Shown here: positions 45,259 through 53,589 of the stretch, piece after piece
Numbering within the stretch: the stretch's first letter is position 1
Layout: each line of letters opens with the position of its first letter
Assembly (NCBI RefSeq): GCF_014190935.1
Contig: NZ_JACHVV010000002.1
Span: 62,001 to 126,000, forward strand
DNA from: Chryseomonas sp014190935
GTDB taxonomy: Bacteria > Pseudomonadota > Gammaproteobacteria > Pseudomonadales > Pseudomonadaceae
Length of the DNA stretch: 64,000 nucleotides
Direction of reading: 5' to 3'
Notes under the pieces: model-generated
What the model saw: only the letters and a program-made list of their open reading frames with translations
Told to the model about the DNA's origin: nothing
Databases searched by the model: none
Translations under genes and position numbers: made by a program

Positions 45259-46242
45259 CTAGCGGGAGGTCAGGGGGGCGCTGGGGGCCCAGAGGTCCAC
45301 GGCGCTGGCATCCACGGCAGTGGGTAGCAGCTTGGCCGCGTGGAAGGCATCGGCGATGCGCTGCTGCTCGCCGAGGGCCGCGCGACTGACCGGCTGGACA
45401 TCGTAGGTGCGGCGGCCGTTGGCCAGCTCGACGGTAGCCTCGTCCAGGCGACCCCACTGCGGACCGAGAATCCGTGCCGCCTCGGCGGGGTGTTGCTTCA
45501 CCCACTGCCCCGTGCGCTGCAGCTCGGCGAACACCAGGCCCAGCACCTCGGGATGAGCCTGGGCATAGGGGGTGGCGGCCAGGTAATAGCGCTGGTAGCT
45601 GGCCAGGCCTTCGCCGGAAGCGAGGATGCGAACGTGCTGCTGGCGCTGGGCGCTGGCGACGAAGGGCTCCCAGGTCACCCAGGCGTCCACCTTGCCATTC
45701 TCCAGGGCGGCGCGGCCGTCGGCCGGAGTGAGATAGGCCGGCTGGATGTCGGCGAAGCTCAGGCCGGCCTTCTGCAGAGCGGCGATCAGCAGGTAGTGGC
45801 TACCGGCGGCCTTGGTCACGGCGATGCGCTTGCCCTTGAGATCGCCGAGGGTCTGCAGCGGCGAGCCCTCCGGGACCAGGATGGCCTGGGCCTGGGGCGA
45901 TGGTGTTTCCCGGGCGAAATAGGTGAGCTTGGCACCCGCCGCCTGGGCGAACACCGGCACGGTGTCGGCGACGTCGGCGGAGAGATCCACATTGCCGACG
46001 TTGAGGGATTCCAGCAGCGGCAGGCCGCTGGAGAACTCATGCCAGCTGACGGTGATGCCCTTGGCTGCCAGATCCCGCTCCAGGGTGCCCTGCTCCTTGA
46101 GCAGCACCAGCAGGGTGGAGGATTTCTGGTAACCGATACGCAGGCTGGTATCGGCCTGGGCGGCGCAGGCGAGGCCCAGCAGACCCAGGGCGAGCAGTCC
46201 CTGGCAGAGACCTGCGCGAAACGAAAAGCGGATAGCGGCCAT
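45259..46242 (-). CDS. Sulfonate ABC substrate-binding protein (SsuA family), mature form free of Cys and Met
   Basis: The 327-residue protein has a signal peptide (about 1-31, ending AAQA) and SsuA blocks LNVGNVDLSADVADTVPV, KGKRIAVTKAAGSHYLL and VDAWVTWEPFV. After the predicted cleavage site I find no Cys and no Met; the two Cys are in the signal peptide. The ATG at 46242 gives the normal signal; an upstream ATG at 46278 would add 12 polar residues. It lies 17 nt before the next SBP gene in the same operon. Two different SBPs thus feed one permease/ATPase. Confidence 0.87.
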   Translation of the reverse strand: MAAIRFSFRAGLCQGLLALGLLGLACAAQADTSLRIGYQKSSTLLVLLKEQGTLERDLAAKGITVSWHEFSSGLPLLESLNVGNVDLSADVADTVPVFAQAAGAKLTYFARETPSPQAQAILVPEGSPLQTLGDLKGKRIAVTKAAGSHYLLIAALQKAGLSFADIQPAYLTPADGRAALENGKVDAWVTWEPFVASAQRQQHVRILASGEGLASYQRYYLAATPYAQAHPEVLGLVFAELQRTGQWVKQHPAEAARILGPQWGRLDEATVELANGRRTYDVQPVSRAALGEQQRIADAFHAAKLLPTAVDASAVDLWAPSAPLTSR

Positions 46243-46502
46243 GAATGCCTCAGCGGGCGGCGAATGGATGCCGGCCACGATAAGGAATAAGCAAAGGTCA
46301 GCTTAATACCGATTTGGAATTTGGTTAGAGGTGAGGCCCACGCCCGCGAACGCCTTAACGTTATTCCGAAAGGCTATTTAAAGCCCGGTATATCTTGAAG
46401 CTAACGTATAACCACCGGACCACCGGATCTCTCCTTTCGCCTTGAACCCGAGGATCCCATGGCTGTGCTCCGGACTCTTCTCCCCGCGGGGGCACCCGCC
46501 CC
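46243..46502. promoter_or_regulatory. Divergent promoter region of the second organosulfur locus
   Basis: This 260-nt AT-rich interval separates the minus-strand SBP operon from the plus-strand LLM gene. GGAATAA (46284-46290) and TTATTCC (46361-46367) are inverted copies of one heptamer, which might be half-sites for a CysB/Cbl-like activator controlling both directions. I see no convincing sigma-54 (-24/-12) element. No gene is apparent. Confidence 0.4.
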
Positions 46503-47870
46503 ATGACCGCCCCCGCCAAGCAGGTGCTGCTCAACGCCTTCAACATGAACACCGTGGGCCACATCAACCACGGTCTCTGGACCCATCCGCGTGACACCTC
46601 CAGTCGGTATCACACCCTCGGCTACTGGACCGAGCTGGCCCAGCTGCTGGAGCGCGGCCTGTTCGATGGCCTGTTCATCGCCGACATCCTGGGCGTCTAC
46701 GACGTCTATGGCGGCAATGTCGACCTGACCCTGCGCGAATCCATCCAGTTGCCGGTCAACGACCCCTTCCTGCTGGTCTCGGCCATGGCCGCCAGCACCC
46801 GGCACCTGGGTTTCGGCCTCACCGCCAACCTCACCTACGAGCCGCCCTATCCCTTCGCCCGCCGCCTCTCCACCCTGGATCACCTGAGCGAAGGGCGCGT
46901 GGGCTGGAACATAGTCACCGGCTACCTGGACAGCGCCGCCCGCGCCATGGGCCTGGACCGGCAGATCGCCCACGACCGCCGCTACGACCAGGCCGACGAA
47001 TACCTGGAAGTGCTCTACAAGCTGCTCGAAGGCAGCTGGGCGGACGATGCCGTGGTCCGCGATCGCGTCCAGCGGATCTATGCCCGACCCGAGCGGGTGC
47101 GCAAGGTCGCGCACCATGGCGAATTCTTCGACGTCGAGGGCTATCACCTCTGCGAGCCCTCGCGGCAACGCACGCCGGTGCTGTTCCAGGCCGGCTCCTC
47201 GGATCGCGGTCTGGCCTTTGCCGGGCGCCATGCCGAGTGCGTCTTCATCTCCGGGCAGGACCAGGCCGCCACCCGCGCCCAGGTCGAGCGGGTGCGTGGC
47301 GCGGCCGTGGCCGCCGGCCGCCGCGCGGATGACGTCAAGTTGTTCATGGGGCTCACGGTGATCGTCGCTCCTACCGCCGCCGAAGCCCGCGACAAGCACG
47401 CCGAATACCTGAGCTATGCCAGCCCCGAAGCCGGGGTCGCCCACCACTCCGCCTCGGTGGGCATAGATCTCGCCGCCTATGGCCTCGACGAACCCATCCG
47501 CCCGCAACGGACCGAGGCCATCGAGTCGGCGCTCAAGCGCCTAGTCGCCAAGGACGCCGGCTGGACCCGCCGCAAGCTGCTGGAGCAGCACGCCCTCGGT
47601 GGCCGCTACACCGCCCTGGTCGGCGATCCCGGGCAGGTGGCCGATGCCCTGCTCGGCTGGATCGACGAAACCGGGCTGGACGGCTTCAACCTGGCCCGCA
47701 CCGTCACCCCCGAGTGCTACGGCGACTTCATCGACCTGGTGATCCCGGAGTTGCAGAGCCGGGGTCGCTACAAGACCGCCTATGCCGAGGGCAGCTTCAG
47801 ACACAAGCTGTTCGGCCGCGGCGACCACCTCGACACCCGCCATTTCGGCAGCCGTTTCCGCCAGGACTGA
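46503..47870 (+). CDS. LLM-class FMN-dependent monooxygenase (NtaA/SnaA/DszA family)
   Basis: The 455-residue protein shows NtaA/DszA-branch blocks: NAFNMNTVGHINHGLW, FDGLFIADILGVYDVYGG, GRVGWNIVTGYLDSAARAMG, DQADEYLEVLYKLLEGSW, and PVLFQAGSSDRGLAFAGRHAE. These two-component oxygenases depend on FMNH2 from a reductase. Divergence from a sulfonate importer operon suggests a sulfur-containing substrate such as a sulfone. It is followed 17 nt later by a MetQ-like SBP gene. Confidence 0.88.
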   Translation: MTAPAKQVLLNAFNMNTVGHINHGLWTHPRDTSSRYHTLGYWTELAQLLERGLFDGLFIADILGVYDVYGGNVDLTLRESIQLPVNDPFLLVSAMAASTRHLGFGLTANLTYEPPYPFARRLSTLDHLSEGRVGWNIVTGYLDSAARAMGLDRQIAHDRRYDQADEYLEVLYKLLEGSWADDAVVRDRVQRIYARPERVRKVAHHGEFFDVEGYHLCEPSRQRTPVLFQAGSSDRGLAFAGRHAECVFISGQDQAATRAQVERVRGAAVAAGRRADDVKLFMGLTVIVAPTAAEARDKHAEYLSYASPEAGVAHHSASVGIDLAAYGLDEPIRPQRTEAIESALKRLVAKDAGWTRRKLLEQHALGGRYTALVGDPGQVADALLGWIDETGLDGFNLARTVTPECYGDFIDLVIPELQSRGRYKTAYAEGSFRHKLFGRGDHLDTRHFGSRFRQD

Positions 47871-47887
47871 CCCTTCAAGGACGCCCC

Positions 47888-48673
47888 ATGACCCGCCTCA
47901 AGCCCCTGCTCTTCGCCCTCGGCCTCTTCAGCACCGCAGCCCTGGCCGCGCCTCTCAAGATCGGCACCACCGCCGCCTTCGCCCCGCCGCTGGAAGTCGC
48001 GGTGCAGGAGGCCAAGGCCGCCGGGCTGGACGTGGAGATCGTCGAATTCAGCGACTGGATCGCCCCCAACACCAGCCTCGCCAACCACGACATCGACGCC
48101 AACTACTACCAGCACATCCCCTTCCTGGAGAACGCCAAGCGCACCGCCGGCTATGACCTGGTGGCGGTGGCGCCGGGGATCATCAACAACGTCGGGCTCT
48201 ATTCGAAGAAGTACCGCACCCTGGCCGAGGTCCCCAAGGGCGCGCGGGTGGCCATCGCCAACGACGCCATCAACGGCGGCCGTGGCCTGTTGCTGCTGGA
48301 GAAGGCCGGCTTCATCAGCCTCAAGCCCGGCGTCGGCTACCACGCCACCCTGGCGGACATCACCGGCAATCCGCGCGACATCCAGATCGTCGAACTGGAG
48401 GCCGTGCAGCTGGCCCGCTCGCTGGACGACGTCGACGTGGCCCAGGGCTATCCGCACTACCTGCGCCTGGCCAAGACCATAGATCCCAACCAGGCCCTGC
48501 TCTTCGATGGCCTCGACCACCCCGAGTACGTCATCCAGTTCGTCGCCCGCCCGGACAACAGGGACGATCCGCGCCTGGCAAAGCTGATCGACCTCTACCA
48601 GCACTCGCCCAAGGTCCGCGCCGCCCTGGACCAGGCCCACGGCACCCTCTACCAGCCGGGCTGGAAGGAGTGA
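47888..48673 (+). CDS. MetQ/NlpA-family substrate-binding protein, non-lipidated and free of Cys and Met
   Basis: The 261-residue protein belongs to the MetQ family: LKIGTTAAFAPPLEVAVQEA, NTSLANHDIDANYYQHIPFLE, PKGARVAIANDAINGGRGLLLLEKAG, and EAVQLARSLDDVDVAQGYPHY. Unlike MetQ/NlpA lipoproteins it has no lipobox; the signal ends AALA and would give a soluble periplasmic protein. Besides the start Met it contains no Met and no Cys. No MetN/MetI genes are adjacent. It is probably an orphan SBP for a sulfur compound processed by the upstream LLM enzyme. Confidence 0.85.
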   Translation: MTRLKPLLFALGLFSTAALAAPLKIGTTAAFAPPLEVAVQEAKAAGLDVEIVEFSDWIAPNTSLANHDIDANYYQHIPFLENAKRTAGYDLVAVAPGIINNVGLYSKKYRTLAEVPKGARVAIANDAINGGRGLLLLEKAGFISLKPGVGYHATLADITGNPRDIQIVELEAVQLARSLDDVDVAQGYPHYLRLAKTIDPNQALLFDGLDHPEYVIQFVARPDNRDDPRLAKLIDLYQHSPKVRAALDQAHGTLYQPGWKE

Positions 48674-48715
48674 TCCGCGCCGCGCTCCTTTAGCGAGAAC
48701 CCCGCCTGGAGACCG

Positions 48716-49318
48716 TCAGAGCTTCTCCACGACGAAGGCACAACGTCCACGATTGCGGCCGCCGTCGGGCAGGTCCATGAATTCGTCGATGAGGATGCGC
48801 ACGCCCTGCCCCAGCAGCAGGGCGCGCAGCTCCTCCGGCGGATGGGAGTCATAGAAGAACGGCTGGTCGAACATCGTATCGACGAAGGCAGCCGCCGCCG
48901 AGCCGCCCGCCGTCAGCATCAGCCGTCCCCCTTGCGGAAGCCCGGCGATCACCCGCGCCAGGAGCGTCGCGTGCCAGCGGCGCTCCAGATGGAACAGCGC
49001 ATCCCACAGCAGCGCGCCCTGGTAGGGTTCGGCGCAGGCATAGGTTTCCAGCCGCGCCTCGATCCAGCGCTGCTTGGGAAATTCCCGCCGCGCATGGGCC
49101 AGCATGGCGGCCGCCTGGTCGACCCCGAGCACGCGATGCCCCTGGGCGAGGATGGCGGCGGCGACCGGGGTGCCGGTGCCGCAGCCCAGATCGAGCAGGG
49201 TCGCCCCGGGTTCGAGTTTTTCCAGGAGCACCTCCAGGTAGCGACGTTCGTCGTCCCTGAGGCTGACGCGGGCCTGGCGAAAGGTGTCGGCGATGGCGTT
49301 GTAGGAGGTCTTGTTCAT
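48716..49318 (-). CDS. Class I SAM-dependent methyltransferase
   Basis: The 200-residue protein has the SAM-binding motif LLDLGCGTGTPVAAAI, followed by VLGVDQAAAMLAHARREF and a later ALLWDALFHLE. The fold is that of small-molecule methyltransferases; the substrate is not inferable. It lies 29 nt downstream of livF on the same strand and may be the last gene of the sfnG-liv operon. The adjacent MetQ-like gene is convergent. Confidence 0.82.
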   Translation of the reverse strand: MNKTSYNAIADTFRQARVSLRDDERRYLEVLLEKLEPGATLLDLGCGTGTPVAAAILAQGHRVLGVDQAAAMLAHARREFPKQRWIEARLETYACAEPYQGALLWDALFHLERRWHATLLARVIAGLPQGGRLMLTAGGSAAAAFVDTMFDQPFFYDSHPPEELRALLLGQGVRILIDEFMDLPDGGRNRGRCAFVVEKL

Positions 49319-49347
49319 GGCCTGGGCTCCCGGGTCGTCCCGGGAGC

Positions 49348-50094
49348 TTAGCCCACCCCCAGGTAGGCCGCCTGCACCGCCTCGTGCGTCAGGCCCATGC
49401 CGGGCACGCCGGACTGCACCACCCGCCCGCTTTCCAGCACGAAGGCCTGGTGGGCGTAGTCGAGGGCGATGGCGCTGTTCTGCTCGGCCATCAGCACGCT
49501 CAGGCCTTCCTCGCGGTTGAGCCGGGCGACGCTTTCGAAGATCTCCTCCACCAGCAGCGGCGCCAGGCCCATGGAGGGTTCGTCCAGCAGCAGCAGGCGG
49601 GGCCGCGCCATGAGCGCACGACCCAGGGCGATCATCTGCTGCTCGCCGCCCGAGGTCAGACCCGCCAGCTGCCGGCGCTTGCCGGCCAGGCGGGGAAACC
49701 AGGCATAGATCCGCTCCAGTTCCTCACGCTGCGCGGCGCGCCCGAGGCGGCGGACGAAACCGCCGCTGAGCAGATTTTCCTCCACGCTGAGTCGCGCGAA
49801 ACAGTGGCGCCCTTCCAGCACCTGGACCAGTCCGGCGCGGACCCGGGCATCGGCCGACTGGCCCGCGAGGTCCCGCCCCTCGTAGCGGATGGCGCCGCGG
49901 ACCAGGGCGCCGCGGGCGGCGCCGAGCAGCCCCGAGAGGGCCTTGAGCGTGGTGCTCTTGCCGGCGCCATTGGCGCCCAGCAACGCCACGATCTGGCCCT
50001 GGCCGACCTCCAGGCTGATGCCATCGACGGCCAGGATGGCGCCGTCGTAGCGGATTTCGATGGCCTCGACCGCCAGCAAGGGGGTGGTCGTCAT
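49348..50094 (-). CDS. livF: ABC transporter ATPase, LivF type
   Basis: The 248-residue ATPase has Walker A GANGAGKST, the LivF-like signature LTSGGEQQM and Walker B LLLLDEPSMGLAP. It lies 3 nt after the SBP gene. LivF pairs with LivG to power HAAT-family importers of branched-chain amino acids, amides or urea. The presence of sfnG in the operon makes the ligand uncertain; the symbol denotes the family. Confidence 0.85.
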   Translation of the reverse strand: MTTTPLLAVEAIEIRYDGAILAVDGISLEVGQGQIVALLGANGAGKSTTLKALSGLLGAARGALVRGAIRYEGRDLAGQSADARVRAGLVQVLEGRHCFARLSVEENLLSGGFVRRLGRAAQREELERIYAWFPRLAGKRRQLAGLTSGGEQQMIALGRALMARPRLLLLDEPSMGLAPLLVEEIFESVARLNREEGLSVLMAEQNSAIALDYAHQAFVLESGRVVQSGVPGMGLTHEAVQAAYLGVG

Positions 50095-50097
50095 GGA

Positions 50098-51420
50098 TCA
50101 GCTCTCCTTGCTGCAGTCACGCGGAGTGATGCCCTTTTCCTTGGCGTACTGCCGGGCCGAGGCCTCGATGATCGGTCGCAGGAAGGCGCGATCGGCCTGC
50201 ACCCAGTCGCTCACCAGTTGCCACTTCTCGCCATCCCACTGCTGGATGCGGATGGCGCCGCCGCCTTCGTGGTCGGCGCAGGAGAGCCTGAGCGGCTGTA
50301 CCAGTCCCTTGGCGCCCAGGGCCTGCAGGCGGGCGTCGTCCAGCTTCAGGTGTTCGAAGCCCCAGCGCACCTGCTCGCCGCTGAGAGGCTTGTCGCCGTA
50401 CCTGGCCTGGGCCAGGCGCAGGGCCTCGATGTTGAGGATGCCGTTGACCACACCGAGGTTGTAGTAGACGGTGCCGAATCTCTTGGGATCGGCCAGGTCG
50501 CTCTGCCCCTTGGCCACCACGTCGCGTTCGATGCCCTGCAGCACCGGGAAGGCGGTGCCCGAGGGGTGGGTGGTGATGGCCAGGAAGCCTTTGGCCGCGG
50601 CGCCGGCCGGACGCACGTCTTCCTCGGAGTTGCTCCAGATGTTGCCGATGATGTGATCGACCGGAAAGCCGACTTTCTGCGCGGTCTTGATCGCCACCGG
50701 GTTCATCACCCCCCAGCCGCGCAGGATCACCCAGTCCGGCTTGAGGCGGCGGATATTGAGCCACTGGGATTGCTGCTCGTTGCCGGGATGGGGCACTTCC
50801 AGCAGGGTCAGCTCGAAGCCATAGCGATCCGCCAGCTTCTGCAAGACCTCGTTGGTCTCCTTGCCGTAGGGCGAGCCGTGGTAGAGGGTGACGATCTTCT
50901 TGCTCTTGAGACTGGCCTCGCCGCCGCCCTGCTGGGCGATCCAGTTGAGGATGGCCGAGACCTCCGAATAGGGATTGAGCTGCAGCGGGAAGACATAGGG
51001 AAAGACGCTGCCATCGGTGGAGTCGGTGCGACCGTGGTTGATGGTGATGAGCGGCAGGCGGTCGGCGGTGGACCTGTCCAGGGTGGCGTAGGCGATGCCC
51101 ACCGACAGCGGGTTGGTGGCGACCGCGGGCGCGCCGTCACGGCCGTTCTTCAGTCGCTCGTAGCACTCCACGCCCTTCTCGACGATGTACTCGGTCTCGC
51201 ACTCGCTCCACACCAGCTTGACGCCATTCACCCCGCCATTGGCGTTGACGTACTTCAGGTAGTCGATGAAGCCACCGAAGAAGCCGGTGCCGCCGGCGGC
51301 ATAGGGGCCGACGCGATAGCTCTGCAGCGGGAAGTATTGCTCGCCGGCGGCCTGCACCGGGCCGAGGGAGCTGAGGCCCAGGGCCAGGACGAGGCTGCCG
51401 AGCAGATGACGTTTGCACAT
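50098..51420 (-). CDS. HAAT-family (LivK-like) ABC substrate-binding protein
   Basis: The 440-residue protein has a signal peptide (1-24, ending PVQA) and a type I periplasmic-binding fold with EQYFPLQSYRVGPYAAGGTG, VNGVKLVWSECETEY and VTLYHGSPYGKETNE. It is longer than LivK (~345 mature). It contains several Cys (SECETEY, GVECYER, LSCADH, RDCSKES), unlike the sulfur-sparing SBPs elsewhere in the window. The ligand is unknown; branched-chain amino acids are only the default. Confidence 0.85.
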   Translation of the reverse strand: MCKRHLLGSLVLALGLSSLGPVQAAGEQYFPLQSYRVGPYAAGGTGFFGGFIDYLKYVNANGGVNGVKLVWSECETEYIVEKGVECYERLKNGRDGAPAVATNPLSVGIAYATLDRSTADRLPLITINHGRTDSTDGSVFPYVFPLQLNPYSEVSAILNWIAQQGGGEASLKSKKIVTLYHGSPYGKETNEVLQKLADRYGFELTLLEVPHPGNEQQSQWLNIRRLKPDWVILRGWGVMNPVAIKTAQKVGFPVDHIIGNIWSNSEEDVRPAGAAAKGFLAITTHPSGTAFPVLQGIERDVVAKGQSDLADPKRFGTVYYNLGVVNGILNIEALRLAQARYGDKPLSGEQVRWGFEHLKLDDARLQALGAKGLVQPLRLSCADHEGGGAIRIQQWDGEKWQLVSDWVQADRAFLRPIIEASARQYAKEKGITPRDCSKES

Positions 51421-51477
51421 GGGGACTTTCCTTGTGGGGGGTGTTGGGCCGGCGAGCCTGGCCGCCGGCGAAGGGGA

Positions 51478-52524
51478 TCAGGCGCGGCGCAGACGTTGCC
51501 AGCCGCGGGTGGCGAGGCGGGTCAGGCCCTCGGGTTCCTTGATCAGCACCAGGATGATCAGGGCGCCGAAGGCCATCTTCTGCAGGTTCTCCAGCTGGCC
51601 CGCGGCGATGAGGTCGGTGGGCAGCCAGCCGGCCAGGTTGGAGAGCAGCAGCGGAAACAGCACCATGAAGGCGGCGCCATAGAGGCTGCCGGCCAGGCTG
51701 CCGAGTCCGCCGAGGATGACGATGAAGAGGATCTGGAAGGAGCGACTCAGGTCGAAGCCGTGGGGCTCCACGGTGCCCAGGTAGGTGAAGGCCCAGAGCG
51801 CCCCGGCGACGCCGAGGTAGAAGCCGCTCAGGGCGAAGGCCAGCAGCTTGGCCCGCACCACCGACAGGCCCATCACCGCGGCGGCGGTTTCCCGGTCGCG
51901 CACCGCCATCCAGGTACGGCCGAGTTCGCCGTGCACCAGTCGCGCGGCGAAGGCGAACAGCACCAGGACCACCAGCAGGGTGGCCAGGTAGCGACCCAGC
52001 GGCCCGCCGAAATCCTGGCCCAGCAGCACCAACGGCGGCGCGCTGATCACCCCCGAGGCGCTGCCATGGGAAAACCAGTCGAAGCGGGTCAGGGCCCAGA
52101 GGATGAAGAACTGCGCCGCCAGGCTGGAGACGATCAGGTAGAAGCCGCGGATCCTCAGGCTGGGCAGGCCGAACAGCAGCGACACCAGGGCCGCCAGCAG
52201 GCCGCCGGCGAACAGGCACAGCGGCAGGGGCCAGCCCAGGCGCACCTGCAGGTTGTAGGTGGCGAAGGCGCCGACCGCCATGAAGGCGGCCGAGCCCAGC
52301 GACAGCTGCCCGGTATAGCCGGTGAGCAGGTTGAGTCCAAGCCCGGCCAGGGCCAGCACCAGGAAGGGAATCAGCAGGGCATTGAACAGGTAGTCGCTGC
52401 CAACCCAGGGCAGCACGCCAAAGGCCAGGACCAGGAGAGCGGCCAACGCCAGGCGCGCGGGTCGCACAGCGGGTGCCCGGGAGGACAGCGAACGCGCCGT
52501 CAGGGCGTCGAGGGAAGTGCTCAT
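51478..52524 (-). CDS. livM: ABC permease, LivM type
   Basis: The 348-residue protein has about ten helices and the LivM motif GLGLNLLTGYTGQLSLGSAAFMAVGAFA plus the conserved LGRTWMAVRDRETAAAVMG segment (each quoted only in part of the family motif). It starts 10 nt after the livH stop, at an ATG (52524) with AGGATCTTCC upstream. The usual C-terminal helices are present. Confidence 0.87.
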   Translation of the reverse strand: MSTSLDALTARSLSSRAPAVRPARLALAALLVLAFGVLPWVGSDYLFNALLIPFLVLALAGLGLNLLTGYTGQLSLGSAAFMAVGAFATYNLQVRLGWPLPLCLFAGGLLAALVSLLFGLPSLRIRGFYLIVSSLAAQFFILWALTRFDWFSHGSASGVISAPPLVLLGQDFGGPLGRYLATLLVVLVLFAFAARLVHGELGRTWMAVRDRETAAAVMGLSVVRAKLLAFALSGFYLGVAGALWAFTYLGTVEPHGFDLSRSFQILFIVILGGLGSLAGSLYGAAFMVLFPLLLSNLAGWLPTDLIAAGQLENLQKMAFGALIILVLIKEPEGLTRLATRGWQRLRRA

Positions 52525-52534
52525 GGAAGATCCT

Positions 52535-53416
52535 CTAGACGCGCTCGACCACGGGTTCGCCGAACAGGCCAACCGGTCGAATCAGCAGGAATACCAGGGC
52601 GAAGGCATAGGGAAACCAGTTCTCCAGGCCGCCGCCGATGAGGGGGCCGAGATAGACCTCGGCGAGTTTTTCGCTGGCGCCGATCAGCAGGCCGCCGACG
52701 ATGGCCCCGGTGACCGAGGAGAAGCCGCCGATGATCAGCACCGGTAGCGCCTTGAGCACGATCAGCGACAGCGAGAACTGCACCCCCAGCCGCGCGCCCC
52801 AGAGCAGGCCCGCCACCAGGCCGACGCAACCGGCCACCGCCCAGACCAGCGCCCAGATACGCGGCAGACGGATACCCACCGCCTGGGCCGCCAGGGGATC
52901 ATCGGCCACGGCGCGCAGCGAGATGCCCAGGCGGGTGCGCTCGAACAGCAGCGACAGTCCGATCACCAGCACCGCCGCCACCGCCGCGGCGAACAGGTCG
53001 AAGCTCGACAGCAGCAGCTCGCCCAGCTCCAGCGGACGGTCCTCGATGCCCAGGTCCAGGCCGTGCACCTGGGCGCCCCACAGCGCCTGGGCGGCGCCCT
53101 CGATGAAATAGGCCAGGCCCAGGGTGGCCATGAACAGCACCAGCGGCGAGCGATTCACCAGCGGCCGTAGCACCGTGCGCTCCACCGCCACCGCCAGCAG
53201 CACCATGACGCTGGTGGTGATCGCCAACGCCAGCCAGCCGGGTAGGCCGCGCTCCACCAGGCTGACGTAGGTCAGAGCAGCGAACAGCAGCATGGCGCCC
53301 TGGGCGAAATTGAAGACGCCCGAAGCGCGGTAGATGAGCACGAAGCCCAGCGCCACCAGGGCATACATGACCCCGGCGAGCAGGCCGCCAAGCAAGACTT
53401 CCAAGAAAAACGCCAT
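52535..53416 (-). CDS. livH: ABC permease, LivH type
   Basis: The 293-residue protein has eight helices and LivH hallmarks ALGFVLIYRASGVFNFAQGA and RTRLGISLRAVADDPLAAQA. A GGAG ribosome-binding site precedes the ATG at 53416. Upstream it is separated from livG by a 145-bp repeat, which is unusual because livGHM genes are normally tightly packed. Confidence 0.88.
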   Translation of the reverse strand: MAFFLEVLLGGLLAGVMYALVALGFVLIYRASGVFNFAQGAMLLFAALTYVSLVERGLPGWLALAITTSVMVLLAVAVERTVLRPLVNRSPLVLFMATLGLAYFIEGAAQALWGAQVHGLDLGIEDRPLELGELLLSSFDLFAAAVAAVLVIGLSLLFERTRLGISLRAVADDPLAAQAVGIRLPRIWALVWAVAGCVGLVAGLLWGARLGVQFSLSLIVLKALPVLIIGGFSSVTGAIVGGLLIGASEKLAEVYLGPLIGGGLENWFPYAFALVFLLIRPVGLFGEPVVERV

Positions 53417-53444
53417 GGTTTTCTCCCTGAGGCGTCCAGTGTCC

Positions 53445-53589
53445 TTAGAAGCTGTTTACAATCTCGCGAGCTAGAGCCAACAAGGCGGAAAGGCCTGAGG
53501 AAGCGGAGTTTACGAGTGGTAAATGAGCATTCCGAAGGCATTTCCAACGCCGGTTGGCCGACGCGCAGCAGATCGTAAATAACTTCTAA
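53445..53589. repeat. Structured dispersed repeat, copy B (145 bp)
   Basis: This is the second copy of the element at 4823-4982. Its ends (53445-53464 and 53570-53589, TTAGAAG and CTTCTAA types) are inverted repeats matching at 17 of 20 positions but differ in sequence from copy A's ends. The inner stem is GGAAAGGCC (53487-53495) with GGCATTTCC (53537-53545), and TTTAC/GTAAA is retained. CGCGAGCTAGAG, GAGGAAGCG and GGCCGACGCGCAGCA are conserved. The right end overlaps the livG stop codon, so the element lies inside the liv operon between livG and livH. Confidence 0.85.

Noticed and set aside
46243..46502. Sigma-54 promoters for the LLM and sfnG genes
   Set aside because: SfnR-type control would predict GG-N10-GC elements, but no convincing -24/-12 pair was seen here or upstream of sfnG at 55473-55600.
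49384..52641. Very long plus-strand open frame opposite livF, the SBP and livM
   Set aside because: It spans several well-supported minus-strand genes, has no domain and a biased composition; an antisense shadow.
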